64,000 nucleotides of DNA from Hahella sp. GTDB lineage: Bacteria; Pseudomonadota; Gammaproteobacteria; Pseudomonadales; Oleiphilaceae. The stretch covers positions 1-64,000 of the forward strand of contig JANQMN010000142.1 of NCBI GenBank assembly GCA_028280065.1. The letters are read 5' to 3'. Below are positions 9,840-20,144 of the stretch, in pieces; the first letter of the stretch is position 1; each line of letters begins with the position of its first letter. The position numbers and the translations under genes are program-made. The notes under the pieces are model-generated. The model did not search any database and was not told the origin of the DNA. It was given only the letters and a program-made list of their open reading frames with translations.

Positions 9840-11516
9840 TCAATCGGATAATTCCATCACTGCAACGACGGATGAATCATCGGATGAAAAAAGGAGTTCT
9901 TTGCAGAGTGCCTGAAGTAATGGCAGCCCGCGACCAAAGCAATCGTCGCTATCGTCCAATTGCTGGCGACCGGGAGTGAAGCCTTTTCCACTGTCTGAAA
10001 CGCGTAAGGTTAATCGCGTCTGATGTTCGTACACCAAGCCGACCTGCAATTTAACGAAGCCTTCCTGCAACTGCGCCAGGCGCTTTGAGCGTTCTTGATA
10101 ATAGGCATCGAAGCCGTCATCGCCTTGTTTCAGATCCGAACTTAACTCCAATACCCCGTGTTCCAGTGCATTGTTGAACAGTTCCGCAAGCACCATAAAG
10201 ACAATTTCCTTGTTTGCCCGCAACGACGCATGCGTTCCAAACCATTGCCGTAACAACATCAGCGGGTCAGATTCCCGCAACTGCCTGGGACCCCATTCAA
10301 AATCAATTTGGAACTTCGGCAACATTGAAGCGCCTATTATCGAGGTTTCTTCGGTTGTCGATTCTTCCATGGTCGCCACGCCGGGAACCTGGCAATCAAT
10401 CTCGATCAAGGAAATGTCATCCTGCAATTCCGGATCATCGTTAAACTGATGGATGGCATCTATGACGGCATCCAAAATGTCTGCGCCGCCATGGGCCAAT
10501 ACTTGCTTCAGACGATCCTCGCCAAACATATCACCGGCCTGATTCGGGCATTCGGTAATGCCGTCCGTGTAAAGGAAAATTCGATCACGGCAATCGAGCG
10601 AAATCACTTCGACGTTCGCTTCAAACTCGTCATCGTCGAGAATTCCCAAGGGCATATGCGCGGAGCCGATGGAGCGGCGAATTTTACCCTGCGGATCGAT
10701 AACAAAAGCATCCGGAAGTCCGCCATACCAAATATCCATCCGATTCCGTGCCATATTAATCTCACCGATCACGCAGGCAAAAAACATCGTGGGCGGTAAA
10801 AAGTGGTTGAGAACCCGATTTAACTCCCGGCTGATTTCGCTAACGGCCAGATTGCGCCCTGACATGGTTCGGAACGCCTGGGAAACGGGCATCGAGCCCA
10901 CGGATGCCGCCAGTCCATGGCCGGTAAAATCTCCGATGAGGAAAAAAGCGCCACCGTCTTTCTTTTGGTGCATGAGCACGAGATCGCCGTTGAAAGCCGA
11001 GGCAGCAGTGCAGATAGCGCGAAATCCTGGAATATCGGATTCTCCGGACTTCAATGCGGCTTTCATAATATGCTGAGTCATTTCATGCTCCGCCTGAACC
11101 TTGGCATGAAAATAATTCAACTCCTGGTTTTGCTCGACGACTTGGCGGTTCAACGCCAGGGTCCTGCTATGGGCGCGAATTTTGGCTTGCAGCATCACGA
11201 AGTTAATCGGTTTGCCGAGAAAATCATCGCCGACATCCAGGCAACGAGCCAGTGCTTTATCTTCAGAAAGTGCTGTGAGGAAAACGATCGGCACATGATC
11301 CTGCCCCGTTTCCTGCTTGATTCTCTTTGCTGCCTCGTAACCGTCAAGCACCGGCATCATTACATCCATCAGAATCAAGTCCGGTTTCACCTCGCGCCAC
11401 AGGGCAACCGCCATTTCACCATCTTCGGCAAAATGACAGGTATGCTCCGCTTCCTCTAGGACGAAACCGACCAGCTGACGGTTATGTAGGTCATCATCGA
11501 CAACCAGGATTTTCAT
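9840..11516 (-). CDS. REC-PP2C-HATPase partner-switch response regulator (CrsR/HsbR-like)
   Basis: A 558-residue three-domain protein. The N-terminal receiver has VVDDDLHNR and phosphoacceptor D51 in MDVMMPVLDG. A short helical linker leads to a PP2C/SpoIIE phosphatase domain with metal-binding GDFTGHG, YTDGITE and DDISLIEI. The C-terminal HATPase resembles RsbW-type Ser kinases (FNNALEHGVLEL, SDSGKGF, GRGLPLLQAL). The same architecture is known in Pseudomonas HsbR and Shewanella CrsR, which dephosphorylate or phosphorylate a small STAS antagonist. That antagonist gene is next door (11534-11836). The start is ATG 11516; a TTG three codons upstream is less likely. Placement between chemotaxis genes is notable. 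Confidence 0.9.
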   Translation of the reverse strand: MKILVVDDDLHNRQLVGFVLEEAEHTCHFAEDGEMAVALWREVKPDLILMDVMMPVLDGYEAAKRIKQETGQDHVPIVFLTALSEDKALARCLDVGDDFLGKPINFVMLQAKIRAHSRTLALNRQVVEQNQELNYFHAKVQAEHEMTQHIMKAALKSGESDIPGFRAICTAASAFNGDLVLMHQKKDGGAFFLIGDFTGHGLAASVGSMPVSQAFRTMSGRNLAVSEISRELNRVLNHFLPPTMFFACVIGEINMARNRMDIWYGGLPDAFVIDPQGKIRRSIGSAHMPLGILDDDEFEANVEVISLDCRDRIFLYTDGITECPNQAGDMFGEDRLKQVLAHGGADILDAVIDAIHQFNDDPELQDDISLIEIDCQVPGVATMEESTTEETSIIGASMLPKFQIDFEWGPRQLRESDPLMLLRQWFGTHASLRANKEIVFMVLAELFNNALEHGVLELSSDLKQGDDGFDAYYQERSKRLAQLQEGFVKLQVGLVYEHQTRLTLRVSDSGKGFTPGRQQLDDSDDCFGRGLPLLQALCKELLFSSDDSSVVAVMELSD

Positions 11517-11533
11517 ACAGCCCAATCTCTCGA

Positions 11534-11836
11534 CTAGCGAATGGTGAACTTTTTATCGAACCGGGATATTTCGAATATCTTCCTGATACCCGGCGCACTG
11601 TTAACAATTTCAATTTTCGCGGCATCTCCACCCAAAAAATTGCGCATGTTCAGCAACATTCCAAGCGCCGAACTGTCAATATGCTCGGTTTGCCGCAAAT
11701 CCACGGTAAAAAGCGCATTCACTGGATTGGATTCATAGGCTTTGCGGAAGTCGTTCACCTGACTGAAATCGAAACGACCTTTGACATTGATAACTACGGA
11801 TTTTCCGTCTGATGAAGGCTTGGTTTCTATACTCAT
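11534..11836 (-). CDS. STAS-domain anti-anti-sigma factor (HsbA/CrsA-like)
   Basis: A 100-residue SpoIIAA-like protein. The phosphorylatable Ser is in HIDSSALGMLLNMRNFLG, the canonical D-S-S-A-L-G-M site. It is encoded 17 bp upstream of the REC-PP2C-HATPase regulator and is its expected substrate: the HATPase domain would phosphorylate the Ser and the PP2C domain would reverse this. The downstream target (anti-sigma factor, FlgM-like protein or diguanylate cyclase in relatives) is not visible here. Confidence 0.92.
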   Translation of the reverse strand: MSIETKPSSDGKSVVINVKGRFDFSQVNDFRKAYESNPVNALFTVDLRQTEHIDSSALGMLLNMRNFLGGDAAKIEIVNSAPGIRKIFEISRFDKKFTIR

Positions 11837-11906
11837 AGCTCACTCGCTGGTTTATCTGGACTGTAGATTCTAAATTCATCAGGCAAGCTCGTTTCTTCAA
11901 CCGGCC

Positions 11907-13085
11907 TTAGAATAACTCAATATCATCTCCGCCCTGGTTGGTTTTTTCCAAACCGTGGGCGCCTTTATCCGACTTTATTTCTATTAACTTTTTTTCTAAC
12001 TGGCGAATAGTCTCCTGAGAGGTTAACTCGCAGTACTCGGCTTTTTGCAACAATTCCAACGCATTATCGACAGAGTTTAAATTCGCGTTTAAACGTAGGC
12101 AGGCTTGTGACGTAATATCACCAAACTGTAGCCCCCTTACACTGGCATCCACGGAGCACTTGATCTCTTCGGTCAAATGGGTCATGTCCACCACGGCATT
12201 GTTGATTTCTTCATTTACCGCCGCCAACGATTCCATCATTTTATCGATGTAACCCCGCGCATTTAACGCCTCTTTCATATCAAGTGATGCAACCTCGCCG
12301 ACAATAGACCGCACTTTGCTAATGGCGCTTTTGGTGTCGTTGACCTTTTCCTTGATATGCATATTCAGTTCACTGGAGGTTCGCGAAAGTCGCCGGACCT
12401 CATCAGCGACGACTGCAAAGCCGCGACCGGCTTCACCGGCTCGTGCTGCTTCAATCGCCGCATTCAGGGCCAACAAATCTGTTTGATCGGCAATCTCCTG
12501 AATATTGCCCAATAAGGAAAACATTTGGTCAACATGTTGAACCATGTCCTCAATCCGGTGGACGGCATTAACGCTTTTCTCACTGACACTGACCAGCAGC
12601 TCGACATAAGTGCTTATTACATTGTCGAGCGATTTGGCAAACTCTTCGATACTGACACCGTTGTCTGTACTATTGTGAGTGCCCTTGACCTTTTCGAAGA
12701 TCTCTAGCGCCAGGTCATTTTGGTGGTTGGTCTGTTGACTTAATGCGACGAAGGACCCGCTAAGGACTTCGACATTTTCGGATATGGTTTTACTGAGTTC
12801 ATTGCTGGTATTGTCGAGTTCATCAAAGGATTCGCGGAAGTAATTTTCAATCTCCTCCCGCAGATGATGACACTGTTCTTCCAGCTTCGGGTCCGGACGC
12901 TCTTTCTCAGTCTTCTCGTTCTCCGTCCTTGACTGCATCCAAAGCCCTACCAACAGGATGAGAAGACTGGCCGAGAACAGCCAAGGGGAGAGGCTTTCAT
13001 TGGCCAGCCAGGCAACACCGCCCACAATTACCGCAACTACAGAAATCCCGACAGCAAGGGGCTTTGGCCCTTGTTTTTCTGACAT
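11907..13085 (-). CDS. Membrane-anchored MCP without a large sensor domain
   Basis: A 392-residue receptor. Two closely spaced N-terminal membrane segments (about residues 12-45) leave almost no periplasmic domain. Cytoplasmic helices and an MCP signalling tip follow ([33 protein letters not shown]). No HAMP or PAS domain is visible, so it may sense membrane or intracellular state. It ends in GGDDIELF. The ATG at 13085 is preferred over a TTG at 13109. It is the first gene of the cluster. Confidence 0.9.
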   Translation of the reverse strand: MSEKQGPKPLAVGISVVAVIVGGVAWLANESLSPWLFSASLLILLVGLWMQSRTENEKTEKERPDPKLEEQCHHLREEIENYFRESFDELDNTSNELSKTISENVEVLSGSFVALSQQTNHQNDLALEIFEKVKGTHNSTDNGVSIEEFAKSLDNVISTYVELLVSVSEKSVNAVHRIEDMVQHVDQMFSLLGNIQEIADQTDLLALNAAIEAARAGEAGRGFAVVADEVRRLSRTSSELNMHIKEKVNDTKSAISKVRSIVGEVASLDMKEALNARGYIDKMMESLAAVNEEINNAVVDMTHLTEEIKCSVDASVRGLQFGDITSQACLRLNANLNSVDNALELLQKAEYCELTSQETIRQLEKKLIEIKSDKGAHGLEKTNQGGDDIELF

Positions 13086-13167
13086 GAACGCGCTTCCATT
13101 TCCAACCAACTAAAACTTGCAGGAATAACTATAGTTGAAGATAGTTCCGTTAACAGAAAGGCAGGCC

Positions 13168-13196
13168 AAAAAAAACCCGACCATTCGGCCGGGTTT
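13168..13196 (-). terminator. Rho-independent terminator after malG
   Basis: Read on the minus strand, CCCGGCC-GAAT-GGTCGGG forms a seven-pair stem (one G-U) followed by a run of eight T, 36 bp past the malG stop. It separates malEFG from the chemotaxis cluster. Confidence 0.85.
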
Positions 13197-13231
13197 GCGC
13201 AAATAATGTTGGAAGACGAAATGGATTTACG

Positions 13232-14122
13232 TTATCCCTTCACGCCACCAGCAGTGAGTCCACCCACGATCCATTTCTGGCAATAGAGGAAGATTACGGT
13301 GATTGGCAGACCGGACAATACTGCCGCTGCAGCGAAGTCTCCCCAGAGATAATTCTGCTCATAGAGGTACTGTTGGGCGCCAACGGCCAGGGTCAGCTTA
13401 TCGACATTCAACAGCAAGACCGAGGCAATCGGGTACTCCATGATGTTCATGATAAATGCCAGAATAAACACAACGGCCAGTATCGGCACCGATAAAGGCA
13501 ACAATATATAGCGGAATGCCTGCCAGGTCGTAGCGCCATCGACAATTGCCGCCTCTTCCAAAGACTGATCTATCGACTCAAAGTAGCCTTTAATGGTCCA
13601 TATATGAAGCGCCATCCCCCCAAGAGAAGCCGCAATTACCGCCCCATGGGTGTCAATTCCGAGCCAGCTGATATGATTACCCAACTGATCGAACAACGCA
13701 TAGAGGGCGACCAGAGAAAGCACCGGCGGAAACATTTGGAAAATCAACATTGACTTCAAGATCGTGCTCTTAAGTGCGAAGCGCAAACGGGCAAATGCAT
13801 AAGCGCCAGTGGTGGAGAGCAGCAATATCAAGAAGCTGGAAACAACCGCGATCTTAACCGAGTTCCAAAGCCATAACAGTACCGGAAAAGGTGGTTTAGA
13901 GACTGTGCCGTCTTCAGCTATATAATCGAATCCCAACGCCAGATACCAGTGTTCCAGGGTTGGATTTTCCGGTAGCAGGCTACCGGTAGCAAAGTTACCC
14001 GTTCTGAAAGAGATGGACACTACCATCGCTAACGGGAAAACAATCAATAGAATAAAGGCAAGTAAACCCGCATGGGTAGCCCATACGCGATACTTGACCG
14101 ATTTGGGATATACCATTGCCAT
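13232..14122 (-). CDS. malG: MalG, maltose/maltodextrin ABC transporter permease
   Basis: Inner-membrane permease with six predicted helices in 296 residues. The start MAMVYPKS matches the E. coli MalG N-terminus (MAMVQPKS), and the [13 protein letters not shown] segment is also conserved. The EAA loop that contacts the ATPase is [20 protein letters not shown]. An AGGAGG lies seven bases before the ATG. It follows malF by 10 bp. No malK gene follows; a terminator does. Confidence 0.95.
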   Translation of the reverse strand: MAMVYPKSVKYRVWATHAGLLAFILLIVFPLAMVVSISFRTGNFATGSLLPENPTLEHWYLALGFDYIAEDGTVSKPPFPVLLWLWNSVKIAVVSSFLILLLSTTGAYAFARLRFALKSTILKSMLIFQMFPPVLSLVALYALFDQLGNHISWLGIDTHGAVIAASLGGMALHIWTIKGYFESIDQSLEEAAIVDGATTWQAFRYILLPLSVPILAVVFILAFIMNIMEYPIASVLLLNVDKLTLAVGAQQYLYEQNYLWGDFAAAAVLSGLPITVIFLYCQKWIVGGLTAGGVKG

Positions 14123-14132
14123 GATGCGCCTC

Positions 14133-15629
14133 CTATACCTGAACCTTGGAAAGTTTCAAATTGAGCAGTGACAACGATCCGACCAGGATGAAAATTGCCG
14201 TTGCAATCGCTGCAGCCAAACCAAAGTTCTGGCCGGAATCCTGGAAGGCGATACGGTAGGTATAGCTCACCAAGAGGTCAGTGGTACCGGCGGGAGTGGT
14301 GGCTCCGATGATGTCCGGCGCACCACCAGTCAACAGCGCAATCAAAACGAAGTTATTGAAGTTAAATGCAAAACTGGCAATCAACAGCGGCAGCAGCGGG
14401 CGGATTAATTGCGGCAGCGTGATCTGGAATAGATTATCTATCGGCGTCGCGCCGTCCATTGCCGAGGCTTCATATAAATCCCGTGGAATCGCCTGCAGCA
14501 TTCCCATGCAAAGCAACATCATGTAAGGATAACCAAGCCAGGTATTGACGATGAGCAACATGGTCCTGGCCAAACCGGCATCGCTGAACCAGTCGGGTCG
14601 AATCCCGAACAATCCCTCCAACACCAGGTTTATTTCACCAAAGTTTTGATTAAACAATCCTTTAAAAACCAGAATAGAAATAAAGGCGGGTACGGCGTAT
14701 GGCAGGATTAACATCATTCGATAAAAGCCCTTGCCTTTAATCAGTTCCCACTGCAGCAAGTTTGCCAGAAGCAGTCCTAGGGCCAGAGTGAAAAGCACTG
14801 TAAGCCCGGCGAAACTGACGGTCCAAATAAATATCTGGATAAAGGGTTCCCGAATACTGGGATCGGTGACGACTTTCAGATAGTTATCCCAACCAATATT
14901 TACCGTCCAACCGGGTGAAAGTTCTTTACCTGACTCATCTTCATAAAACCCGGTATCATGATTGGGCGTATAAAGTTTACCTTCCTGATTGTTATAGATT
15001 GAGCCGTCTTCCTGTTGGGTATACAACGGCGACATAGCGCCAAATTGACGTAACCCCGCCAAGGAAAGATTGGTATCGCCAGTGGTGAGGATCACACCTC
15101 GAAGCTTATCCTTCAGACGAACGATATCCCGTATTTTTAAGGGTTCTGAGATAGGAATCGATTTTGCCGGCAAGACCTGCAGCGGTTCCTTACCCTGGAT
15201 TTCGAACTCAAAAGGCGGGGTTTCCAGCAGCTCGCCGTTAGGCAGCTCCAGTTGGATGATATACTCCGGATTCTGGTGATAGATCTTAAAATCAATCAGC
15301 TCCGGGCCCGTAAGATATTCACGTGACAACAGTTGGTTGGTGACGCGTTCGAACGACAGCAGATTGCTTGCACTGTAGTTCGTGAATCCTATCCCTATCG
15401 TGTAAATCAAAGGAAATATGACAAATATAACCATGCCGCCGATAGCGGGAAAAATGTACCTGTGTGCATAGGCTCGCCTACTGCCGAAAATGTAAACCGC
15501 TGATCCCAGCACCACCAAGAAGAGTGCAGCAAAAGCGTATTGATTTTGAGCATATAGAGCAATTACAAGGTAAAAAGCGAACAGGGTAGTCACACCCAGG
15601 GCCGCCCACTTGATAATATTCTTACTCAT
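14133..15629 (-). CDS. malF: MalF, maltose/maltodextrin ABC transporter permease
   Basis: Partner of MalG in the maltose importer. The 498-residue length, N-terminal helices, and large periplasmic loop (about residues 95-250, the P2 loop that touches MalE in E. coli) identify MalF rather than a generic permease. The EAA loop is [20 protein letters not shown]. It lies 247 bp after malE, separated by several hairpins (see 15662-15706 and 15829-15844), and directly before malG. Confidence 0.95.
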   Translation of the reverse strand: MSKNIIKWAALGVTTLFAFYLVIALYAQNQYAFAALFLVVLGSAVYIFGSRRAYAHRYIFPAIGGMVIFVIFPLIYTIGIGFTNYSASNLLSFERVTNQLLSREYLTGPELIDFKIYHQNPEYIIQLELPNGELLETPPFEFEIQGKEPLQVLPAKSIPISEPLKIRDIVRLKDKLRGVILTTGDTNLSLAGLRQFGAMSPLYTQQEDGSIYNNQEGKLYTPNHDTGFYEDESGKELSPGWTVNIGWDNYLKVVTDPSIREPFIQIFIWTVSFAGLTVLFTLALGLLLANLLQWELIKGKGFYRMMLILPYAVPAFISILVFKGLFNQNFGEINLVLEGLFGIRPDWFSDAGLARTMLLIVNTWLGYPYMMLLCMGMLQAIPRDLYEASAMDGATPIDNLFQITLPQLIRPLLPLLIASFAFNFNNFVLIALLTGGAPDIIGATTPAGTTDLLVSYTYRIAFQDSGQNFGLAAAIATAIFILVGSLSLLNLKLSKVQV

Positions 15630-15661
15630 AGTTCTTCAGCTTTGTAAATAAGAGGTTGGGA

Positions 15662-15706
15662 GACCAATTTATATAGTCTGAATTGGTCAATCTTACAAAT
15701 TGTAAG
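15662..15706 (-). other. Two hairpins in the malE-malF gap
   Basis: Perfect inverted repeats: GACCAATT at 15662-15669 with AATTGGTC at 15681-15688 (8-bp arms, 11-base loop), and the palindrome CTTACAA-A-TTGTAAG at 15692-15706. Neither is followed by a T run, so they fit RNA processing or stabilisation better than termination. Binding-protein to permease gaps often carry such structures that keep the binding protein in excess. Confidence 0.6.
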
Positions 15707-15828
15707 TTAGCAAAACGTGGATATTAGCTTAGCAGTCCACACTCAAATCAATTTTTTTTATGGTATTAGTTTGACGAGCTAGGAACGATCGGAGCATTTG
15801 GGTAAAGCGCAGTTTTGCCGCAATGCCT

Positions 15829-15844
15829 GGCGCTTCCATGCGCC
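15829..15844 (-). other. Hairpin 33 bp after malE stop
   Basis: GGCGC-TTCCAT-GCGCC, a perfect 5-bp stem just downstream of the malE coding region. It could protect the malE transcript 3' end. No T run follows, so it is not called as a terminator. Confidence 0.4.
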
Positions 15845-15876
15845 GCTCATGACTTCCTTGAAATTCTTTATTTGGC

Positions 15877-17067
<1,191 letters not shown>

Positions 17068-17159
17068 GTGATTACCTCTCTTGAGAGTTATTTTTGTTGT
17101 CCACACGCCATGTGGGGGCATTTTTGTGGTAAACGATAGTCCTTCATCAGGGCCATAAC

Positions 17160-17215
17160 CACATCCTCCCTATTTTTAATCGCCAAGGCGTAAAGGGGGG
17201 GAGTAGACACCCCCC
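17160..17215. promoter_or_regulatory. G-rich candidate MalT-type operator, malE/alpha-amylase intergenic region
   Basis: The divergent gap holds ACATCCTCCC (GGAGGATG on the minus strand, 17161-17170) and GGGGGGGAGTAG (17195-17206) followed by CCCCCCC. The same two motifs recur upstream of lamB (25192-25240). The MalT box of E. coli is GGGGA[T/G]GAGG with core GGA[T/G]GA, and GGAGGA matches the core. Assignment to MalT is inference; no malT gene is in the window. Confidence 0.4.
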
Positions 17216-17294
17216 CAAAATTTCCGCCTACTCAACTTTAGACTATTCTGTTTGTATACCTCTAATATCAAGCGTGCAATACGGGGTAACCATA

Positions 17295-19109
17295 ATGCTT
17301 TTAATTCGCTCTGCCTGTCTGACTCTCTTCACTCTAGGGGTGCTTGCCGGTTGTTCAACGCCAACGGCCCAACCCCCGAAGCAGACCTCGGCAGTCGCTT
17401 CCACCAACTACCAATGCAGCCCGGACTACTCAACACAAACCATTGATGTCAGTGAAGTTTATCAGGACGGCGAGTGGGTGCGCGATTTTTACTCCGGGGC
17501 GCGCCAGAAGGTCGTCTCGGGGAAAGTGGATTTCACGCCCGCCCCCGGTAGCGAGGGGCTGATTCTAATCGAGGAAGACAATTTTTCTAAACAAAATTTC
17601 ATGTGGGATAACGCCACGGTCTACTTTGCAATCACTGACCGGTTCGCCAACGGGCGCACCGACAACGATAGGAGCTACGGTAGAAAACCTGATGGAGCGC
17701 AAGAAATCGGCACATTTCACGGAGGAGATTTAGCCGGTCTAACCAGCAAACTCGACTACATCGCCGCCCTCGGCGTCAATGCCATCTGGATTTCACCACC
17801 CTTCGAGCAGATGCATGGCTGGGTAGGCGGCGGTATTCGCGGTGATTTTCGTCACTATGGCTACCACGGTTATTACATTCAGGACTTCACCCGGCTCGAT
17901 GCCAATATGGGCACCGAGCGGGAACTGCGCGAGTTTGTGGATGCGGCCCATGCCCGTGGAATCCGGGTATTGCTGGATGTCGTGATGAATCATCCGGGCT
18001 ACTCGACTCTGCAGGATATGCAAACATTTGACTATGGCGCTATCAAAACGACAAGATTATCCGCCATGCCTGAAAATTGGGGGGAATGGACACCTCCGGC
18101 CGGGAAAAACTTCCACGGTTACCATGACAATATTGCCTACCAAGCACCTAGATGGTCCAACTGGTGGGGTAAAAACTGGGTCCGCGCCGGCGTCGGCGAT
18201 TACGATAAGGCACCGGATGTCGCAGTCGACCCGATACGAGGCTCTCTCGCTTTCTTACCCGACTTTAAAACGGAGTCGCCACAACCGGTCGATTTACCGG
18301 TATTCTTGCGAGACAAGAAGGACACCGGGGCGAAACAGCTAGCGGATGCATCAGTTCGGGACTACTTGGTCACCTGGCTTACCCGCTGGGTTCGCGAATT
18401 CGGAATAGACGGATTCCGCGTCGACACGGTGAAACACGTTGAAGGCGACTCCTGGCGGCAACTGAAAGCCAGCGCCACACGGGATCTTGAAGAATATCGA
18501 ATTGCCAATTTCGAAAAACCGCAGTTTACCGAGCCATTCTGGATGGTTGGGGAAATTTTTCCTCATAAAGTCGAAAAAACCAAGCATTTCGATCAGGGAT
18601 TTGATGCGGTCATCAATTTCGATTTTCAACGCAGATATGCAAAACGTGGCGCCGACTGCCTGGCAAATATTGACGCCACATTTAGTGACTATGCGGCCAA
18701 ACTCAATACCGATCCGGAATTCAATGTGATGACTTACATCTCTTCACATGACACCCAGCTGTTTAGCACATCGGCAAAAACTGCCGATGTGCAAAAAAGG
18801 GTTGCAGCGCCTTTGTTGCTGACCCCCGGAGCAGTGCAAATTTTTTACGGCGATGAATCCATGCGGATGCATGGTCCTTCCGGCTCCGACAAGATGCAAG
18901 GTACCCGCTCCGCGATGAACTGGGAAGATATAGACGCCGGCAAGGTCGACAACATTCTCAATCATTGGCGTAAAATCGGCACCTTCCGCAACCGCCATCC
19001 GGCTATTGGCGCGGGTGAACATAAAATGCTATCCGCAGCACCCTATACTTTCAGCCGTGTGAAAGGCGCAGACCGGGTAGTTATCGTCTCCAGTGAAAAA
19101 CCAGATTAA
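17295..19109 (+). CDS. GH13 alpha-amylase, predicted lipoprotein (MalS-like)
   Basis: Hydrolyses alpha-1,4-glucans in the periplasm or at the cell surface. It has a 604-residue chain with signal peptide and lipobox VLAGC (Cys about residue 19). The four GH13 regions are visible: DVVMNH (region I), GFRVDTVKH with the nucleophile Asp (II), MVGEIF with the acid/base Glu (III) and ISSHDTQ (IV). ATG 17295 has GGGGT upstream. It is divergent from malE and fits feeding maltodextrins to MalEFG. The C-terminal beta-sheet domain looks short. Confidence 0.93.
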   Translation: MLLIRSACLTLFTLGVLAGCSTPTAQPPKQTSAVASTNYQCSPDYSTQTIDVSEVYQDGEWVRDFYSGARQKVVSGKVDFTPAPGSEGLILIEEDNFSKQNFMWDNATVYFAITDRFANGRTDNDRSYGRKPDGAQEIGTFHGGDLAGLTSKLDYIAALGVNAIWISPPFEQMHGWVGGGIRGDFRHYGYHGYYIQDFTRLDANMGTERELREFVDAAHARGIRVLLDVVMNHPGYSTLQDMQTFDYGAIKTTRLSAMPENWGEWTPPAGKNFHGYHDNIAYQAPRWSNWWGKNWVRAGVGDYDKAPDVAVDPIRGSLAFLPDFKTESPQPVDLPVFLRDKKDTGAKQLADASVRDYLVTWLTRWVREFGIDGFRVDTVKHVEGDSWRQLKASATRDLEEYRIANFEKPQFTEPFWMVGEIFPHKVEKTKHFDQGFDAVINFDFQRRYAKRGADCLANIDATFSDYAAKLNTDPEFNVMTYISSHDTQLFSTSAKTADVQKRVAAPLLLTPGAVQIFYGDESMRMHGPSGSDKMQGTRSAMNWEDIDAGKVDNILNHWRKIGTFRNRHPAIGAGEHKMLSAAPYTFSRVKGADRVVIVSSEKPD

Positions 19110-19405
19110 CTTTCTATCAAAGTAGCCGGGAGCCTCTGGTCAGGCTCCGGTCCCCTATCTCACGATAGTTTTCTTACCTGATAGCTTTCTTGTTGGCTCA
19201 GACCCTCCGATGCACACGCTTAGGTCCGTCAGCTATCAAACTATTGCCGGATATAAAAAACAATTCATCATTTTCCGTTGCGATATCAGCTAAAATCTAG
19301 CCACGCAGTGTTAGGCCAATAAGAAGAATCGGTTAATCGAGTGGCCAAAACCCTGCTGCATGGCCAGTCTGTCGTGCACCTATTCATTTCACGAGGGGTA
19401 TATTT
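19110..19405. other. Gap with hairpins, no gene seen
   Basis: Contains the hairpins listed at 19125-19173, then a 7-bp inverted repeat GATAGCT (19180-19186) / AGCTATC (19231-19237). I see no coding frame with a start and a ribosome site. The promoter of the next gene presumably lies here. Confidence 0.5.
19125..19173 (+). terminator. Possible terminator after alpha-amylase
   Basis: Stem CCGG-GAGCCT / AGGCTCCGG (19127-19151) followed by a small stem CTATC-TCAC-GATAG (19155-19168) and TTTTC. The T run is short, so termination strength is uncertain. Confidence 0.4.
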
Positions 19406-19795
19406 ATGGGTTTAACAGAGAAGACACCAACCCGACTGACGCAAGTGTCGCTATTCTTTTCCGCCGCCAATTTTATCGTTAGTGGCATAAACCTTTCTTC
19501 GGTAATACTTTTTTTGGTTTTCACAATTTCCGTGTACTCCACCACCAAAATTTTTATTGCCTTGAATGATATTCAACACTCCACTCACGCGGATATGAGC
19601 GACCTGATGCTGCATATGCTGATTGCTGCCATCCTGTTCATCGGCATTGCCACCTTTGCATACTCCTACCTTTTCGGTATCTTCTACGCCTTTGTCGCGG
19701 TGGTTTATTTTATTTCTCCTTATGACAGGGCTTGGCTGGCTGGCCGTTCGCGGCTGATCATTTACGATAACAAGGTCGAATACAAAGAGGTATAA
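19406..19795 (+). CDS. Small multi-helix membrane protein of unknown function
   Basis: A 129-residue protein I do not recognise. It has hydrophobic stretches at about 30-50, 68-90 and 88-108 separated by a short polar loop (residues 52-64) and a charged C-terminus. It is preceded by GAGGGG eight bases before the ATG, a good ribosome site. The next gene (DUF2279-like lipoprotein) starts 8 bp after its stop, so the two are probably co-transcribed. Confidence 0.7.
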   Translation: MGLTEKTPTRLTQVSLFFSAANFIVSGINLSSVILFLVFTISVYSTTKIFIALNDIQHSTHADMSDLMLHMLIAAILFIGIATFAYSYLFGIFYAFVAVVYFISPYDRAWLAGRSRLIIYDNKVEYKEV

Positions 19796-19802
19796 CGCTC
19801 CT

Positions 19803-20144
19803 TTGCGGTCTTTGCGAGCATTGAAAGTCGCTTACGTGGCCGCAATACCATGGTTTGTCGGCTGCGCCAGCTTTGAGAAAGACCCCAGCGATTGGCTGGG
19901 GCATGACAAGATCGCACACTTCACGGCTTCAGCCGCTCTAGCTGCAGCAGGCTATGACCAGGCAGTCAAAAATGGCAAAAGCGAATGCGAGGCTGTCCAG
20001 TTTGGCCTGGCCTTTTCAATTGCCATAGGCGCCGGCAAAGAGGCCAAGGACTTTTGGATCAGCCATAGCTATTGGAGCAGCAAAGATATGGTTGCGGACA
20101 TTCTCGGCGCCCTTACAGGCGCCATTCTAGCTTCGGACTGCTAA
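19803..20144 (+). CDS. YfiM-like (DUF2279) lipoprotein
   Basis: A 113-residue predicted lipoprotein with signal sequence and lipobox WFVGC. The mature part (WLGHDKIAHFTASAALAAAG, FSIAIGAGKEAKD, WSSKDMVADILGALTG) matches the pattern of E. coli YfiM, a DUF2279 family protein of unknown function. The probable start is TTG 19803; AGAGG lies about 12 bases upstream inside the previous gene's end. Its 3' end overlaps the convergent glk stop by 4 bp. Confidence 0.75.
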   Translation: MRSLRALKVAYVAAIPWFVGCASFEKDPSDWLGHDKIAHFTASAALAAAGYDQAVKNGKSECEAVQFGLAFSIAIGAGKEAKDFWISHSYWSSKDMVADILGALTGAILASDC

